Of a stretch of DNA of 64,000 nucleotides, positions 1-33,900 are shown piece after piece. The notes beneath the pieces are model-generated. The model made no database searches, was not told the DNA's origin, and saw only the letters and a program-made list of their open reading frames with translations. Position numbers and translations under genes: made by a program. The stretch is from Mugil cephalus (Eukaryota > Chordata > Actinopteri > Mugiliformes > Mugilidae): assembly GCF_022458985.1 (NCBI RefSeq), contig NC_061781.1, forward strand, positions 25,141,001 to 25,205,000, given 5' to 3'. Numbering within the stretch: position 1 is the first letter of the stretch; each line of letters opens with the position of its first letter.

Positions 1-24
1 GGTTTAGCTTCCAAGAGTCTCCAC

Positions 25-232
25 AAACTTCAACTGGTCCAAAACCACCCAAACTCCCTCCATGGACCACATCACCCCAGTTCATCAGCAGCTTCATTGG
101 TTTCCAATAAACAGATCCTGCTACTTATCATTAAGGCCCTTCACAACCAAGCTCCATCTCATCTGTCTTCCAGTTATATGCAACCTCCTCAGTTATTATT
201 AACTTATTGCACCTTCTGCTTCCTCCATTTAA
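25..232 (+). mobile_element. L2/Rex-like LINE reverse-transcriptase C-terminal remnant
   Basis: Conceptual translation gives LQLVQN, then after a frameshift ITPVHQQLHWFPINR, then ILLLIIKALHNQAPSHL. These match the well-known end of fish non-LTR reverse transcriptases (LQxVQNxAAR...HITPVLxxLHWLPVxxR...KALHGLAPxYL). The copy is frameshifted and the ARLL block has been replaced, so it is a dead fragment. The exact clade is inferred, not proven. Confidence 0.7.
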
Positions 233-699
233 CCTGCTTTCCCTCACATCTCATTTCTATATAGTTTTAAAATCTGCATGTATTATATTCCACTGTATAG
301 CTTGTGCAATAGTCCAAACTGCCTATAAGGAGAAACTTTTAGTTCATTGTTTCTAAAGATACACATGGGATTAGGTTCACAAAGGTTCCAGAGCTACAGA
401 AACAGGAGTTAGAATTGATACGAGTGGTGATGCATAAACTGATCCTGTCCAGGAAATAAACTTTACCCCAAATTTCTCAAGAGTAAAAAAAACATTTCAC
501 CCTATCAAAATGTTTCTTTCATGTACAAATCAATCAGGTCTTATGAACCCTGTTTGGTCTGAGGAGACAATAGATGGGAGGATATTTTCCGACCTGTGGA
601 ACACTCCCTTCCTCACCTGTGCACACACATCAATCCACTCAGTATAAATATAAAGCGCTATGACATTTAGTTTGTGACATTAAAGTCGATGACAAACGT

Positions 700-778
700 G
701 GGAGGGAGGGAGGGAGGGAGGGAGGGAGGGAGGCAGGCAGGGAGGGAGGGAGGGAGGGAGGGAGGGAGGGAGGGGGGG
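700..778. repeat. (GGGA)n purine microsatellite
   Basis: About 79 bp of near-perfect GGGA units on the plus strand, broken once by GGCAGGCAG around 731-740. Runs of three Gs separated by single As fit the G-quadruplex-forming pattern. Confidence 0.95.
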
Positions 779-1630
779 CCAGAGAGGAAATAAAGTTCAG
801 TACAAAGATGGATGTTGGACAGAAACTGTCCTTGAGCCTGTCTCAAGTGTCCGGTTCCGTCCTCCAGGGGGCAGCAGAGTGGACAGGAGGTGGAACCATC
901 TGTATCTTTCAGCTAAATCACGTTTGCATCTAAATGACAACATCTTGCTGTAACCTGCCTAAAATTCCCCCAAATCTGATGAAAACTAATGGGAACCCAG
1001 TGAGTAAGCAAACACGTTGTGCAAATCTCCACCATTTCCACAGAAAACAACCCCCCCAGAACCCTCCTCTTACCGGCAGAGGTTTCTACTCTGCCCTCCT
1101 CTCACAGAAAAACAATAGCTGTTGCCTCATGTAGCCTTAACACTTGGCAACTGTAGGGAATGTGGAATTAACAGAACAAAAGTCCAGAGTGACAGTACAA
1201 GTATTCACACGAGTTGTGTTGTATCAAATGAATAATAGGCCCTTAAGACTCTATATCCCTTCGTATCAAAAGAACAAAAGCCTTAAAAAAAATAAGCAAA
1301 CAAAAGCTTCATACCAGTAGGGTCAAGACGTATCTCTCTGACATTTAGAGGCTGCCTTTAACGGCGAATCCGACTTTCCTACCAGCGCTTACAGATGGAG
1401 GTTTCCATCGATGGATGGAAATGGGACTGGGCAGGACGGGAGGTCTTTACTTTCAGGGTCCAGCATTTTGCTAAAACACATCTCCACAACTTCGAAAAGG
1501 CTGAGCCAGATAATCTCTGCTTCAACAAGAGTTTACTAGATAAACAACCTATTTCATATTTATTTGGTATATTACAAGATCACGATGGGGGACGAGGAGT
1601 TGGGGTTTCAAACAACAACCAGTCGCAGTA

Positions 1631-1715
1631 ACGTGTTTACATGCACTTAAGTTGTCTAGTTAAAGCCCAACTAAGGCAATAATTAATCATTTTCATGTGC
1701 TTATAAATGTACTGA
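1631..1715. mobile_element. short MITE, GTTTACATGCAC family
   Basis: The left end is acgtgtttacatgcac and the right end tgtgcttataaatgtactga, which are imperfect inverted repeats. The ends resemble those of the larger element at 35388-35733, so this is probably an internally deleted copy. Confidence 0.5.
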
Positions 1716-2781
1716 TCAAGACAAGAATGAAGTTCCTTTTTGACTTTAAGAAACTCAGCACGCTGCTTTGCAGATGTGCATAACATTCACCCTCATGCCT
1801 CACAAGCACGATGAGGAATTATAATTAGAGATGTGACGTTGGCAAACGCAATAAATCTATTGCCCAGTACTTTAAAATGAATAATGGGAATGGAGTTGCA
1901 GTTGTTTTTTGTTTAATGCCTTTGTTTAATTAATACTACGCTTTGCTCTACCTCCACCAGTTACAAGGAAATGATGGCTTATACACTGAATTTATTTTTA
2001 AAAATTGCTTATACAATTCTCACGGCCTAATGGGCCTGATTTATAGAGCGGTTGGCATGGAAACTGGTGGTCACCATTATGTCACATCTTATTTGTATAG
2101 CGTAAAATAACTAAAACATGCATCAACATTATATTAGCTACCTAAAATTACTGACACCATCCTAGAAAAATCATATTTTAGTGTTTTAATTTGACCCAAA
2201 TCCCACCCACTAACATGGAAGTGACCGATGCTGCAGCCTCCAGCCACTAGGGGGAGCTCTATGGGGTTTGATTCCCAATCAGTGTAAAGGTGTTTACTGA
2301 AATTCTCATGTGATAATTAAAACGAGAATATGTATCACAGAAAGACTCAGATACCCCACCAGGAGAATATGTACTGGTGGATGTTTGAATTTAAATGGTT
2401 CTGATTCTTAAGATAAAATAAGCTAGCACCAGGTTAGCATCTTAAAAATAAATAAGTATCAAAATGATCCCGTCTTTTTAACGAGTCTTTGGAAGTTACG
2501 GCTCCATTCAAAGAGCCATAAATCCCGTCTCTAATTAGATTCCTGGTCTGGAATAAGTTCACATTCCTTGGGTTTAGCATGTAGCATGTATGACTTCATT
2601 AGCTTTTAGCTTCTCAGGAGATTCGGGTTCAAGTGTCAGACGATGCCCAGCGTGTCCAAGCTCCGGTAATAAACTAATTTAGGGCTTTGAAGGAGCTTCT
2701 CTTCTTTGAATGTCAACTAACTCAGCCATCAGTAAGTGGAGCTGGTGTACGTCCACAGACATGTAAACGTTGTGCGAATAC

Positions 2782-13138
<10,357 letters not shown>

Positions 13139-13440
13139 CGCTGCCTCCGACAGAAACTGAACCTGAACGACATGAATGGGTTTTCAGGTGTAGACGAAGC
13201 TCCGCCCCTTCCGCTCTTTGTAGTCCCCAGAGCACAGTTCATGCATGTTGTTCAGCGACAGCAGGACTACATTTCCCAGGGAGCCTCGCGGTGCCATCCG
13301 ATGGGTCATCCAGATGGAGAGACATGAGCAGAGGCTCTGCCGGCCAATCACGATGTAAGCGGGCGGAGAAAGGCTGCGTCTTCCGTGGCTTCCTCCAATC
13401 ACAGCGCGCCCACGAGAAACGGCGCACACGTGTTTACAGC
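13139..13440 (-). promoter_or_regulatory. lss-A promoter / 5' UTR region
   Basis: GC-richer block upstream of the lss-A ATG. It holds CCAAT-box cores on the opposite strand (13344-13348 and 13395-13399, both in CCAATCAC contexts) and a GGGCGG box near 13360. It shares the phrase gagacatgagcagag with the lss-B upstream region. A clear sterol-response element was not identified by eye. Confidence 0.5.
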
Positions 13441-15285
13441 TGCATGAGAGGAGGGGAGAGGTTTTAGTGTAAAAATAACACAAATCCAACACTTATCAAT
13501 GTAAAAACTCTGTAGAAGTCACAAAATTAAAAGCAAAACGAAATAAAGAATAAAACAAACCTATTACACTTTGTGTATTTATATATAGACTATATATATG
13601 CATAGATTAGACATATATATGTTTACATTTACCACAACACAGTGACTGAAAGATGAGCATTTTAACAGAGAGTGGTCCTGGTTTGTTGCAGAGAGGATTT
13701 AAACCAAAGCGTCTCATTGAGGATTTGTTTGTTTTAAATGTCCCTGTAGCTGCAGGTGGTTTGTCAAAGAAAACCTACGGCAGCGGTTCATCGGTTCATC
13801 AGCAACGTTCAGGAGACAACTCTGCTCCAGTGTTCAGGGTTTTATTTGTTTGGTAACTTAAAGAAGTCAAGTCAAAGTTTCTAAGTTTCTAATTTGTAAA
13901 GCACATTTAAAAAAAAAAAAAAAAACAACCTCAGTTGAACCAATAAATCAACAATCCCCATTAATATGAAACAGATATACAGTATATATATATATGAGAG
14001 TTTTACTTATATAAAACTAAGTAAATCTGTCAATTAAAACAGTGTTTGTTTAATAAAAGTCAAGATATTCTGCTCAGCTTAGACTAAAGGCTCTAAACTC
14101 TGGGTGGCCTGGATATAAAAGATTATCTATCAGGGTTTTTTTGTGTAGTTTTTGTGTAAACCTGCTACTCACATTATTTCCACAGCCCCCCATAACGTTC
14201 TCACTTGTCCAGACGTTATCATGAAAGTTAAAGGAACATACCTGTGTGATAGTCTCTGGAGTCTCGGCTGTGGGGGGACAGCACCGTGGACGTGGACACC
14301 AGGGCGTGTGATGGACGTCTCGTCCTCCAGTCTCTGCTCCGTCCTAATCCATCCTCATACACAGTCCAGTTAAAACACCCAGAGAACAACAAACACTGCT
14401 GTAAGAGGAACAGACCTGATGCTACAGGCCGGGATGTTGTTATGATTGTGATTGTACTCGTGTTATCATTTCCTGGTTCTTCAGAATCTGTATGTGCCAT
14501 GAGATTCGTTCTATGTCCAGTCTCTGTTTAGTTTCTGGTCAGTGTTTCTGCACCAGCTGTGTTGTGTATAAACAGTTCAGTGCATGACTTTTTAACCTGT
14601 CCTGGTGTTTTTTGGATGAATGATTAACCTACAATGGCAGGAAAAAGCCATTAACTTCATTCAGCGATCACATGTGAGGGTCTCATCATGCTCACTTTGT
14701 ATAGTATGTTATCTGGAGGTGACAAAAAAAGCACAAAGTTCAGGGCTCTGATCTCTACATGACTCCATCGTACAGGAATGTTTTTGTCCGTACAAACCTC
14801 CATTAAATTAGAAATAGGTCGTCCTGTTGTGGCAATACATGTAAACAGTGAGCTAACGTGTCTTTTTTATGTATTTCCAGGAGTCCATAACCAAACAAGG
14901 TGACTTCCTCAGGGTGTAACTGGTATTAAAGGAGCCTGTCGACTACTTTCTCCTCTTCCAGTTGTTGTAGGTAGTTTATTACCTGCACTGTGTGTATCTT
15001 CCTTTGTCGGCTGGTGAGATTCTCATGTCTATTCTCTTTTCTCTCATGTTTCCTTTAGACGTAGTTTGTGTAGTTGCTCCTGTGGTTGTAAGTCTGTTGT
15101 TCTTCATGATGGATTCTGTGCTGGTGATAAAGTCTTTTGTTTCCTGATGTTTATGCCCATTCCACAAATTTCAAAACTTCCTCCAGATGTTTCAAACCCA
15201 GAACCTTCTTGCTGTGAGGCATCAGTGTTAACCACCTGCAGCCTGCGGCACATGGCAGTGACCTGCAGGCCTGAGAAATTAATCC
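13441..15285. other. noncoding spacer between lss copies
   Basis: About 1.8 kb of AT-rich spacer with a poly(A) run near 13909-13925 and a short TA run near 13982-13996. Open frames are under 110 codons with no recognised similarity and no consistent splice structure. Nothing is called here. Confidence 0.6.
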
Positions 15286-15710
15286 CATGTGAAGGGCTAA
15301 AAGCTGCAGTTCATCTAGTGGCTACTAGAGGCTCCAAAAGGGAGCAAATCCCCATAGACCCCCATGTTAAAAAGCCTTAAACATGTTCACAGGCACAAAA
15401 AAAAAAGGTTTTGGCCTCAATAGTTTATTTCACTATTCATGACGACTGTACGGGGTTGAATTTCTTTATAACTCATTGTTTTTTGTTTTTTTTAAGGTTT
15501 AAAATCCTGCATAATTAAAGGTGTTGGTAGCCTGAACTAACAGGCAGCAGAGAGTCGCTAGAGATGCACTGCATGATGGGATATCCTCCACCTGCTGGGT
15601 GACCATCGGATGGTCCCTACTTTTGCTTCATGGGAAATTTTGAGTCCTCTATAATGGGGTTAGGGAGCGAAATCCTCTCATAGTCCCAAAGTGTTACCTC
15701 ACTACAAACC
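15286..15710. mobile_element. dispersed fish repeat, CCCCCATGTTAAAA family
   Basis: Contains 'atagacccccatgttaaaaag', 'ggttttggcctcaatagtttatttc' and 'ttctttataactcattgtt', a phrase set that recurs across fish genomes as a nonautonomous interspersed repeat. It lies just past the inferred 3' end of lss-B. Confidence 0.55.
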
Positions 15711-15788
15711 TGGACCTAATCACCAGCAGAGCTTCACACTGTGACCAATTAAATCCAGCAGTCTGCACAGTTTGGATACGTGTTTCCT

Positions 15789-15794
15789 TTTATT
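15789..15794 (-). terminator. candidate poly(A) signal of lss-B
   Basis: AATAAA on the minus strand, about 354 nt after the lss-B stop codon. It is the first canonical signal seen downstream and implies a 3' UTR of roughly 370-380 nt. Confidence 0.5.
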
Positions 15795-16147
15795 TGGCTC
15801 AGCAGTGGTGACAGTTCTCACATTTGTGCAAAGACTTATTTTCTATCTGATCAAAAGAATGTGAAGAAAGTTCAGGAAGTTACACAAACTGAGACTCACT
15901 CAGGTGAAATAACATAGAAAAAGCCTTTTGTTTTTTAGAATAAATGCTTAACTTGTTAATCCCAAACATAAGTGATTCACATACAATACACACATTAATG
16001 AGGAATGAATAACAACTCAAAGATTAAAATGCGTTACTGTACCTCACAGAATCTCTGAAATCACAGCTGAGGAGCAAATGAGTCCGTTCATTACGTCAGT
16101 TCAGATAAAAAAAAAAAAAAAATGAACGTGGTTTCGGTTGGATTCAT

Positions 16148-27254
<11,107 letters not shown>

Positions 27255-27560
27255 GGCTGCGTCTGACGGATGCTGACTTGAATCCTCCGCTGAGCCTCAT
27301 CAATAGTTCGTATACAGGTGACGCTCCTGCCTCTATTTACACGGGGCCTGAAGAGCCTGGAGGTTGTTACACATTTGTTCAACAAAACTAACACTCGCGC
27401 CGAACCCTGCGGTGCGATCTGGGGAGTTCTGTACATAGAGAGACATGAGCAGAGACACTGGTGTCCAACCACACACCAGCCACCGGAGAAAGGGGCGGGG
27501 CCGCCCAGAGACCCTCCAATCAGAGGAGACAATATCTGAGCATCTGAATAACTGAAGAAA
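27255..27560 (-). promoter_or_regulatory. lss-B promoter / 5' UTR region
   Basis: Compact region between the lss-B ATG and the mcm3ap 3' end. It carries a GC box (ggggcgggg at 27492-27500), a CCAAT core on the opposite strand (27516-27520) and the block gagacatgagcagag near 27440 shared with lss-A. The promoter must be short, because mcm3ap transcripts end only about 340 bp upstream of the ATG. Confidence 0.5.
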
Positions 27561-27590
27561 ACTACAGGTTTATTTGGAAAATATAACACT

Positions 27591-27596
27591 TTTATT
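27591..27596 (-). terminator. candidate poly(A) signal of mcm3ap
   Basis: AATAAA on the minus strand, 399-404 nt past the mcm3ap stop. A second AATAAA lies at 27569-27574. Confidence 0.6.
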
Positions 27597-27994
27597 TAGT
27601 GATTTCATCATTCAGTCATACAAACACAAACACAACTTAAGCTTTTCTGTAGCTTAAATACGTGTTAAAGGCAGAGAAGAACATTTCCTAGAGATTTAAC
27701 AGAATCAGTGTCTCATCAGTTTTCAGCAAAAAAACTAAACAGAGACGCTGCATTCGTACTTGCACACATTTAAAATCCTAAATCCAAAGTCAGTGGAGCA
27801 AGACGAAATGAAAAACGTAATTTTCTTTGATACATCAAACTTCGTTAATTAAAAAAAACTACATGAGACACACGTTTGCAAATTGGTTAATAACCTCAAC
27901 GCTAAAACAAAAAATATGAGTTGGGAGTGAGAACGTCACAGACTTCATGTTAAGTCAAAGGCAGAGAGGACGAATGGTTTCGTTTGACGGCTGT

Positions 27995-30900
27995 TCAGTC
28001 GTCCACGATGCCGAGCAGACCAGTCAGCTTCAGCCTGCAGGCCAGCTCTTCCTCCTGACTCGCCAAGATCTGCCGCTCGAGTTCTTTCAGCCTCCATGAT
28101 ATAGATACGGGAGCGTTCTTAGGCCACGCTGCTTCCACAGACGCCTCATGAGGCTCTGGCTCCTGGAGGGAAATAAAATGCTTTAGTTTTTAGTTAAAAT
28201 CTCTGGTGATATGGAAAGGAAACACGTCCTACCTGTGCGGACGCGGCCTCTCGACTCTTGGCTGCGGGGTTATGTGTGAAGGTTGTGGGCATGGACAGCA
28301 GCGTGGAGGAGGGAACGAAGAGCGGCGTGGACAAGTGGTCCAGAGGGTCCCCGTCCAGCCAGCGCTGAAGCTGCTCCATGCTTCTGCAGACAGGTGATAG
28401 ACATGACACACACATTATGTTTTGACTAATACACAGGGATGTGAGCCGGGTTAAATTTAAGACCTACACAAAGTACAAGAAATAAGGAAAATCAGAAAAA
28501 CACCTCAAGGTTTCGCCTGGCGTCTTCTTCAGGGTGTGGAGACAGTGAAACGAGTGTGCAAGTGTGTAGCATTAGTTCATGTCCTAAAGCTGCACATCTG
28601 CAGTTATTGCAACTACATTTACTACATTTCACTCAGTATGTTTACACGCACATGGAAAAAACTAATAATGGCCTTAATCCGACTTTAACTGGACAACTTG
28701 AGTGCATGTAAAATCTAAAATCTGAGTTCAGATAATGAGATTGGAAATCGTTTTTCTCTGGCATGTTAACGACTTAATCCAACTTAAACTGGACAACGCG
28801 CTAAAAAGCTAATGAAGAACAGAAACATAATATCCCGGGCCAGAGGGGGTCACACTGTAAATGGACTTAACTAAATGGAATTTAAGACCTAAAATGCTAA
28901 ACATACTCGTATTTAAGGCTTTTTAAGGCCTCAAATTATTAAATTTTAGCCTTTTTAAGACTCTGCAGAAACAATCTGATCAGTGGTCATTCTAAAACCC
29001 CCCAGCAGTGACAGAGTGACAGTGACAGAGCCGAACCTCTTGCTTTCAGCCTTCTCCTCCTCTAAGCTCTGGAAGACTCTGTGGGCGAGCTGCTCTTGTG
29101 CAGAGGGAGTGTGGGTGATGTCGAGAGGAGCCGCCGGGGCCTCGACTGGTTCCATCAGGCTGGTGAACAACCTCTGTCTGAGGGACAGACTGGTGGGTGT
29201 GAGGCAGGGAGCTGCACTCGCACTGACACGGAAAAGAAGTAGAGAGAAATTAGTAAAAAGTTAAGATAGAACTTATTGTGCAGCTGCAAGGAGACGATGA
29301 TGTAACCTGCTTTCATTTTGTTTTTGTGAAGATATCACTTCTGAAACAGCTGTAAAATGTGTGCGTTGATAATAATGAATAATAATTAAATCTTCACTAG
29401 TTCAGAACATAAAAGTAATAAGAGACATATAGATGATAGATAACAGACAGACAGATAGAGCAACATAAACACAACCTGCTTTCCTTTGGAATTAAACACT
29501 TTTTAAGAATTAAAAGTAGGAACAAGTAAAATGTGCACAGACCGAGTCTGAAAGAAATGAAAATGATGCTGGAGTCACAAAACTAAATGCACTTAATGGG
29601 ATTAGCTGCTACACACATTTGATCTCACTGCCTCCATGGATTCTCCACTTACACCAACAATGCAACATTTCTGGAAAGAAGTAACCACCACATTATCTCA
29701 ATTTACTGGCTGCAACATCCCACTTTCCCATCCGTGTGCAAACTATCGCACCACACAACGGCTGGATCCATTAACACAACAGGTATCACTCGAAGAACAG
29801 TCAGATTTACACACAAATCAACCTGAACAATGCAGCTAACGTATCTTCTGCCGCCTCATCCCAGACCAGACCATACTATCTACCTCTACTTGCTTTTGTT
29901 TTTTGTCTTTTTTTATGACGGGAGGAACAAAAAGAGTTTCTGAATCTATTTACTCCTTAATTAAACTCCAGCAGGGTTTTAGAAGACACAAAAAGTCTCC
30001 TTCTCGTCTATGAAATGACCTACAGAGCTGAGCAGTCGCTCGCTACCTAAACTCTAAACTCAGCCTCCAGCTGTTGTGAACACTTACATCTTAGTGGGTC
30101 TTTCACTGTGTTCTGATCTGAGGCTTGTTTCACCTCATCAGCTGATCTAATTGGACGTTTTAGAGGCGTTTTAGATGGAATTTTGTCCGGGCTGATTGAT
30201 CAGATCGCCCTTAATTTGACTTTGCGTGGGTGGTTTCCAGGCCCTTCTTACCCGTCCTGCTCCTGCTGCTTCTCCCTGTGTGTTTGTTTGACCGCCTGCG
30301 TCCACTCCTCAGGCGGCTCGAAGCCATTTAATGATTCTGTCGGGAAGTAAACCAGGATCTCCCCATCCTCCGTCACAGCGTCTTGAAAAACAGGACAAAC
30401 AAGTTAAAATCATCACCAGGAACAGGTGGAAACTCGTGTCCTCCTGCTTTTTTTTAATTTTTTTTAGGGAAGAGCACCTTCGCAGACCGGCGCTCCACGT
30501 ATCTGCCAGTCTTTCAGCTTGTGGTCGATGCAGATCATCAGCACGTCGTCCCACGGGATCCGGCTGAAGGCGGCGAACACGCTCTCGGCTCCGCTGCTCC
30601 TCCTGTTCGCTCTGGACCCGGGGGTTCGGGTGTGCTGACCCTCCAGCCTCACTCGCTCCAGGAGGTTTTCCAGCTGCGACATCAGGAGGGGTTGACTGCG
30701 ACGTGACGCCGGGATCTGAGCGGCGTAGCGAGAGACGGAGGAGCAGAGCTCAGACCACGAGTCTAAAGACAGAGACAAATAACACGTTAATATTTTCCTT
30801 ACATGGCAAAGACATTTGCAAAGTGTCAAAATACATTAAATTTATTTATGCTGACAATACAGATGTTATTGGCATCAGTTTTCACCTGTTTCACCAGTTT

Positions 30901-33900
30901 TTCACCATCATTTAGAAATAAATTGCTGATATGGGAAATTGTCAGGTTGAAGTAGTCAGTTGAATTCACTGCATTCAAGACAACTTGGGAAAAAATGAGC
31001 TCTTAGTCGTCAAACTCAGAAATTACAGCTTCCAAAACAAAAAATGTCTGCTGCATATTTTAATGTTCAAACAGTGACAATAAACCAAACTTATTTTTTT
31101 CTCCTGTTAACAAGTTAACCTGCCACGTGAACGCTATGATATCAGAAGTCTGGAACGTCCGAGCTGGAATAAAGAATTTCCAAGTTTTCCTGAAGGCACC
31201 ATCTAAGCTGTTTGTTTTTAAAGATGGAGAGTGAATTTATGAAGCTTGGAGAATGTTTCCTAACTACAAACAAAGAACTGAAAAATAGTAAAAAATAATA
31301 TGAACTAATATTAAATGTTAGGATGTGAATTTTGAAAATCTACAGTTATTTTTGTTTAAATTGAAAATGAATGAAACGGTTAAATTGCTGAAAGGCTCAG
31401 GACTTGTTTTGTGTCTCGGCCACTGACCTGCTGCAGGAATCTGGTCCCACGGGGGCAGCTGCAGGCTGAGGATGGCTCTCTGCAGCCAGTCCAGGTGCTG
31501 GGGCGAGTTCCAGGCCAGATGAGGGACGAAGTCCCGGGTCTCGGGGAGGCAGAACTCGCCCGGAGGCCACGACAGTTTGCTGAGATCCTGGCACGACACT
31601 TTGTCTGCGACGTGAGCCAGGACGGCGTTGTAGAGCCGGACGACGGGCGCCGGGTCCTGGGACGGGAGACGCGCCGCGTCCCGGTCCTGACGGTTGGCGT
31701 AAACTCTGGGGACGAACTCACGGCTCAGGCTCGTCTCAACCAGCTGCACCAGAGTCTGGCAGGTGAGCGGGAACGGGGGAGGAGAACGCGCCAGAAGCCA
31801 ACGCATGGACTGGCTGAGCTACACACACACACACACACACACAGAAAAACCAGGTCAAAGTCAGCTTTACTGTCAGTTTCTTCACATGCAAATGAACTGA
31901 AAAACATTTCTCACTATAAACTATAACTAAAGTAGATGAAGACATTCACTAGTATTAGAAAAATAAAATATAGAGTTCACAGTGTATATGTGGAAGTGGC
32001 TACAAGGCTAAAGTTAGCTTCAGATTCAGCACTTAAAGGGAAGTTAACCTCATTAGACCAGGTCCAGATCAAAAACCACTGCACCTAGACTTCTCAACCC
32101 TGGACTGGATTAATCCACAGAGGCTAAAGATTCATGATGATACAATCTCTGACTTGTGAAACCTTTATTCTATTTGTAAAAATGCAACAAAGGTTTGTGT
32201 GAATATAGTCTTGCTAATATAGTCACATAATTATGTGAAATGTGTATGTAAACGTGCGAAAGACAAGGAAAGTTTCTATATGATACTTGAACAATAAAAA
32301 AATACACATAAATAATGATGAAATGGTGCAGGGAGACGCAAAACAAACAAAAAAACTAAAACATGAAGCCTCCACCTTATAATATTACTATTATATATTA
32401 ATGTTAAAATGTCACGTTGTTATAAGACAAAATATCAGAAAATATGAAAAATATACGGTGACTACAACAATAACTGTTAGTAGTAGTTAATAGTAAGAAA
32501 ATGTCAGTGTGTGAATGTGTGTGTGATATATTACATGGGGAAATAAATAAATGACACGGTGTGTGTGTGTCTTACCTTCTTGGATCCCTGCAGGTCGTTC
32601 GTGGTCTCGTGAATGAAGACGAACGTGTACTCAGATATCAGCCCGTCCTTTATCAGCGTGTGCAGCATCAGAGCTGAGCAACGAGACGAAGACGTTCCAG
32701 GTTTAACACGTTAAAACTATTTCCACATCCATCGTAGCATTTACACATTAAACATATTACCGGGTATATTTTTACCACTCACCTTCTTCCAGCTTGTCGG
32801 TGTCGGCGGCGCCGCCGTCCGGCCCCGGCACCAGGACGACCAGGGGCAGGGGACAGTGCCAGGTGTTTGCTTTCTGCAGCTGTTTGAGCTGAAGCAGAGC
32901 TGAGAGCAGAGGGACGTCCCGCTCGTCCTGCCCCACCTCCAGGAAGGGCAGGGAGGGCAGCAGGAGGATCAGGGCCCCCGTCCCCTGGAGCTCACAGCAC
33001 TCCTCCATTTTGGACAGGCCGTCTTCAGACAGAGGACCTCGGGACGCCTGGGACACATCAGCAAGAGACACTGAGGAGTCTGACGGACGGTTTGACCCCT
33101 GGGTCGTCCAGTTGTGACCCAGGGTCCAGTCTCTGCTTCCTGCTGCTTTATTTGCTCCATTATTATTTAGATTTCTCTTAATTAACTGGTTTGTTATTAA
33201 GACCAGGGATGAGTCTCGTTAAGGTTTTCGTTAAATCATTGTTGTCCGTCCCTAAAACAAACAGGACGCTGGAACAAGCTGCCTTTGCATAAGACTCATT
33301 TTGAGGCGTTAGCTCTTATTGTTTTATTATTTAATATTGTTCTGTCCATCCTTACGTCTGTGCACTGCACTTTGGCTTCTTGACTAAATTCACTAAGACC
33401 TTCCTTAGAATTCAACACCTTATTTCTACAGTTAGGTCAATATATAACTGAGGGACTTTGAAGTCCATAGGATTTTTATTAAAAGTAAAATATAATAATG
33501 TTTTATGTTCAATATGATCATGTCTTTACAAAACCCATTATTATTTATTATGGAAACAATCACTATGTGTGAAAGGAAATGACCAGATATCACTAATATG
33601 TCAACTAAATAAATAACAACTTCTAATTAATGAAACAATAATAAAATTAGTTCTGATTGGGTTCTTTTGTTAAGTTGAGATAATCATGACAGATATTTCT
33701 TTTTTGGCAATATATTAAATTTAATATGAAAAATAACTAATTGTAAGTTACACATTAATTAAATGAGTTAAATCCAGATCACATGACCTGGTCCAAGGTT
33801 TGTTCTTCTTATTTAATATAAAGTCGTGTGTGAGTCAACTGTGGATTTATCACAGTGCTACTACAATATATTTATAAATGACTTTCAATTTACTCAATTG

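Larger units (their letters stand above)
1..2730. other. noncoding, repeat-bearing region downstream of lss-A
   Basis: No convincing gene was found. The stretch holds a degenerate LINE fragment at its left end, a (GGGA)n array near 700-778 and a small GTTTACATGCAC-type MITE near 1631-1715. Open frames are short (under 80 codons), unlike any family I recognise and without consistent splice context. I looked for counterparts of lss exons 18-22 (for example the [18 protein letters not shown] and NGDWPQ segments) and did not see them. No obvious poly(A) signal directly follows lss-A. Confidence 0.6.

Noticed and set aside
31411..31926. 171-codon plus-strand open frame
   Set aside because: Antisense of GC-rich mcm3ap exon 23.
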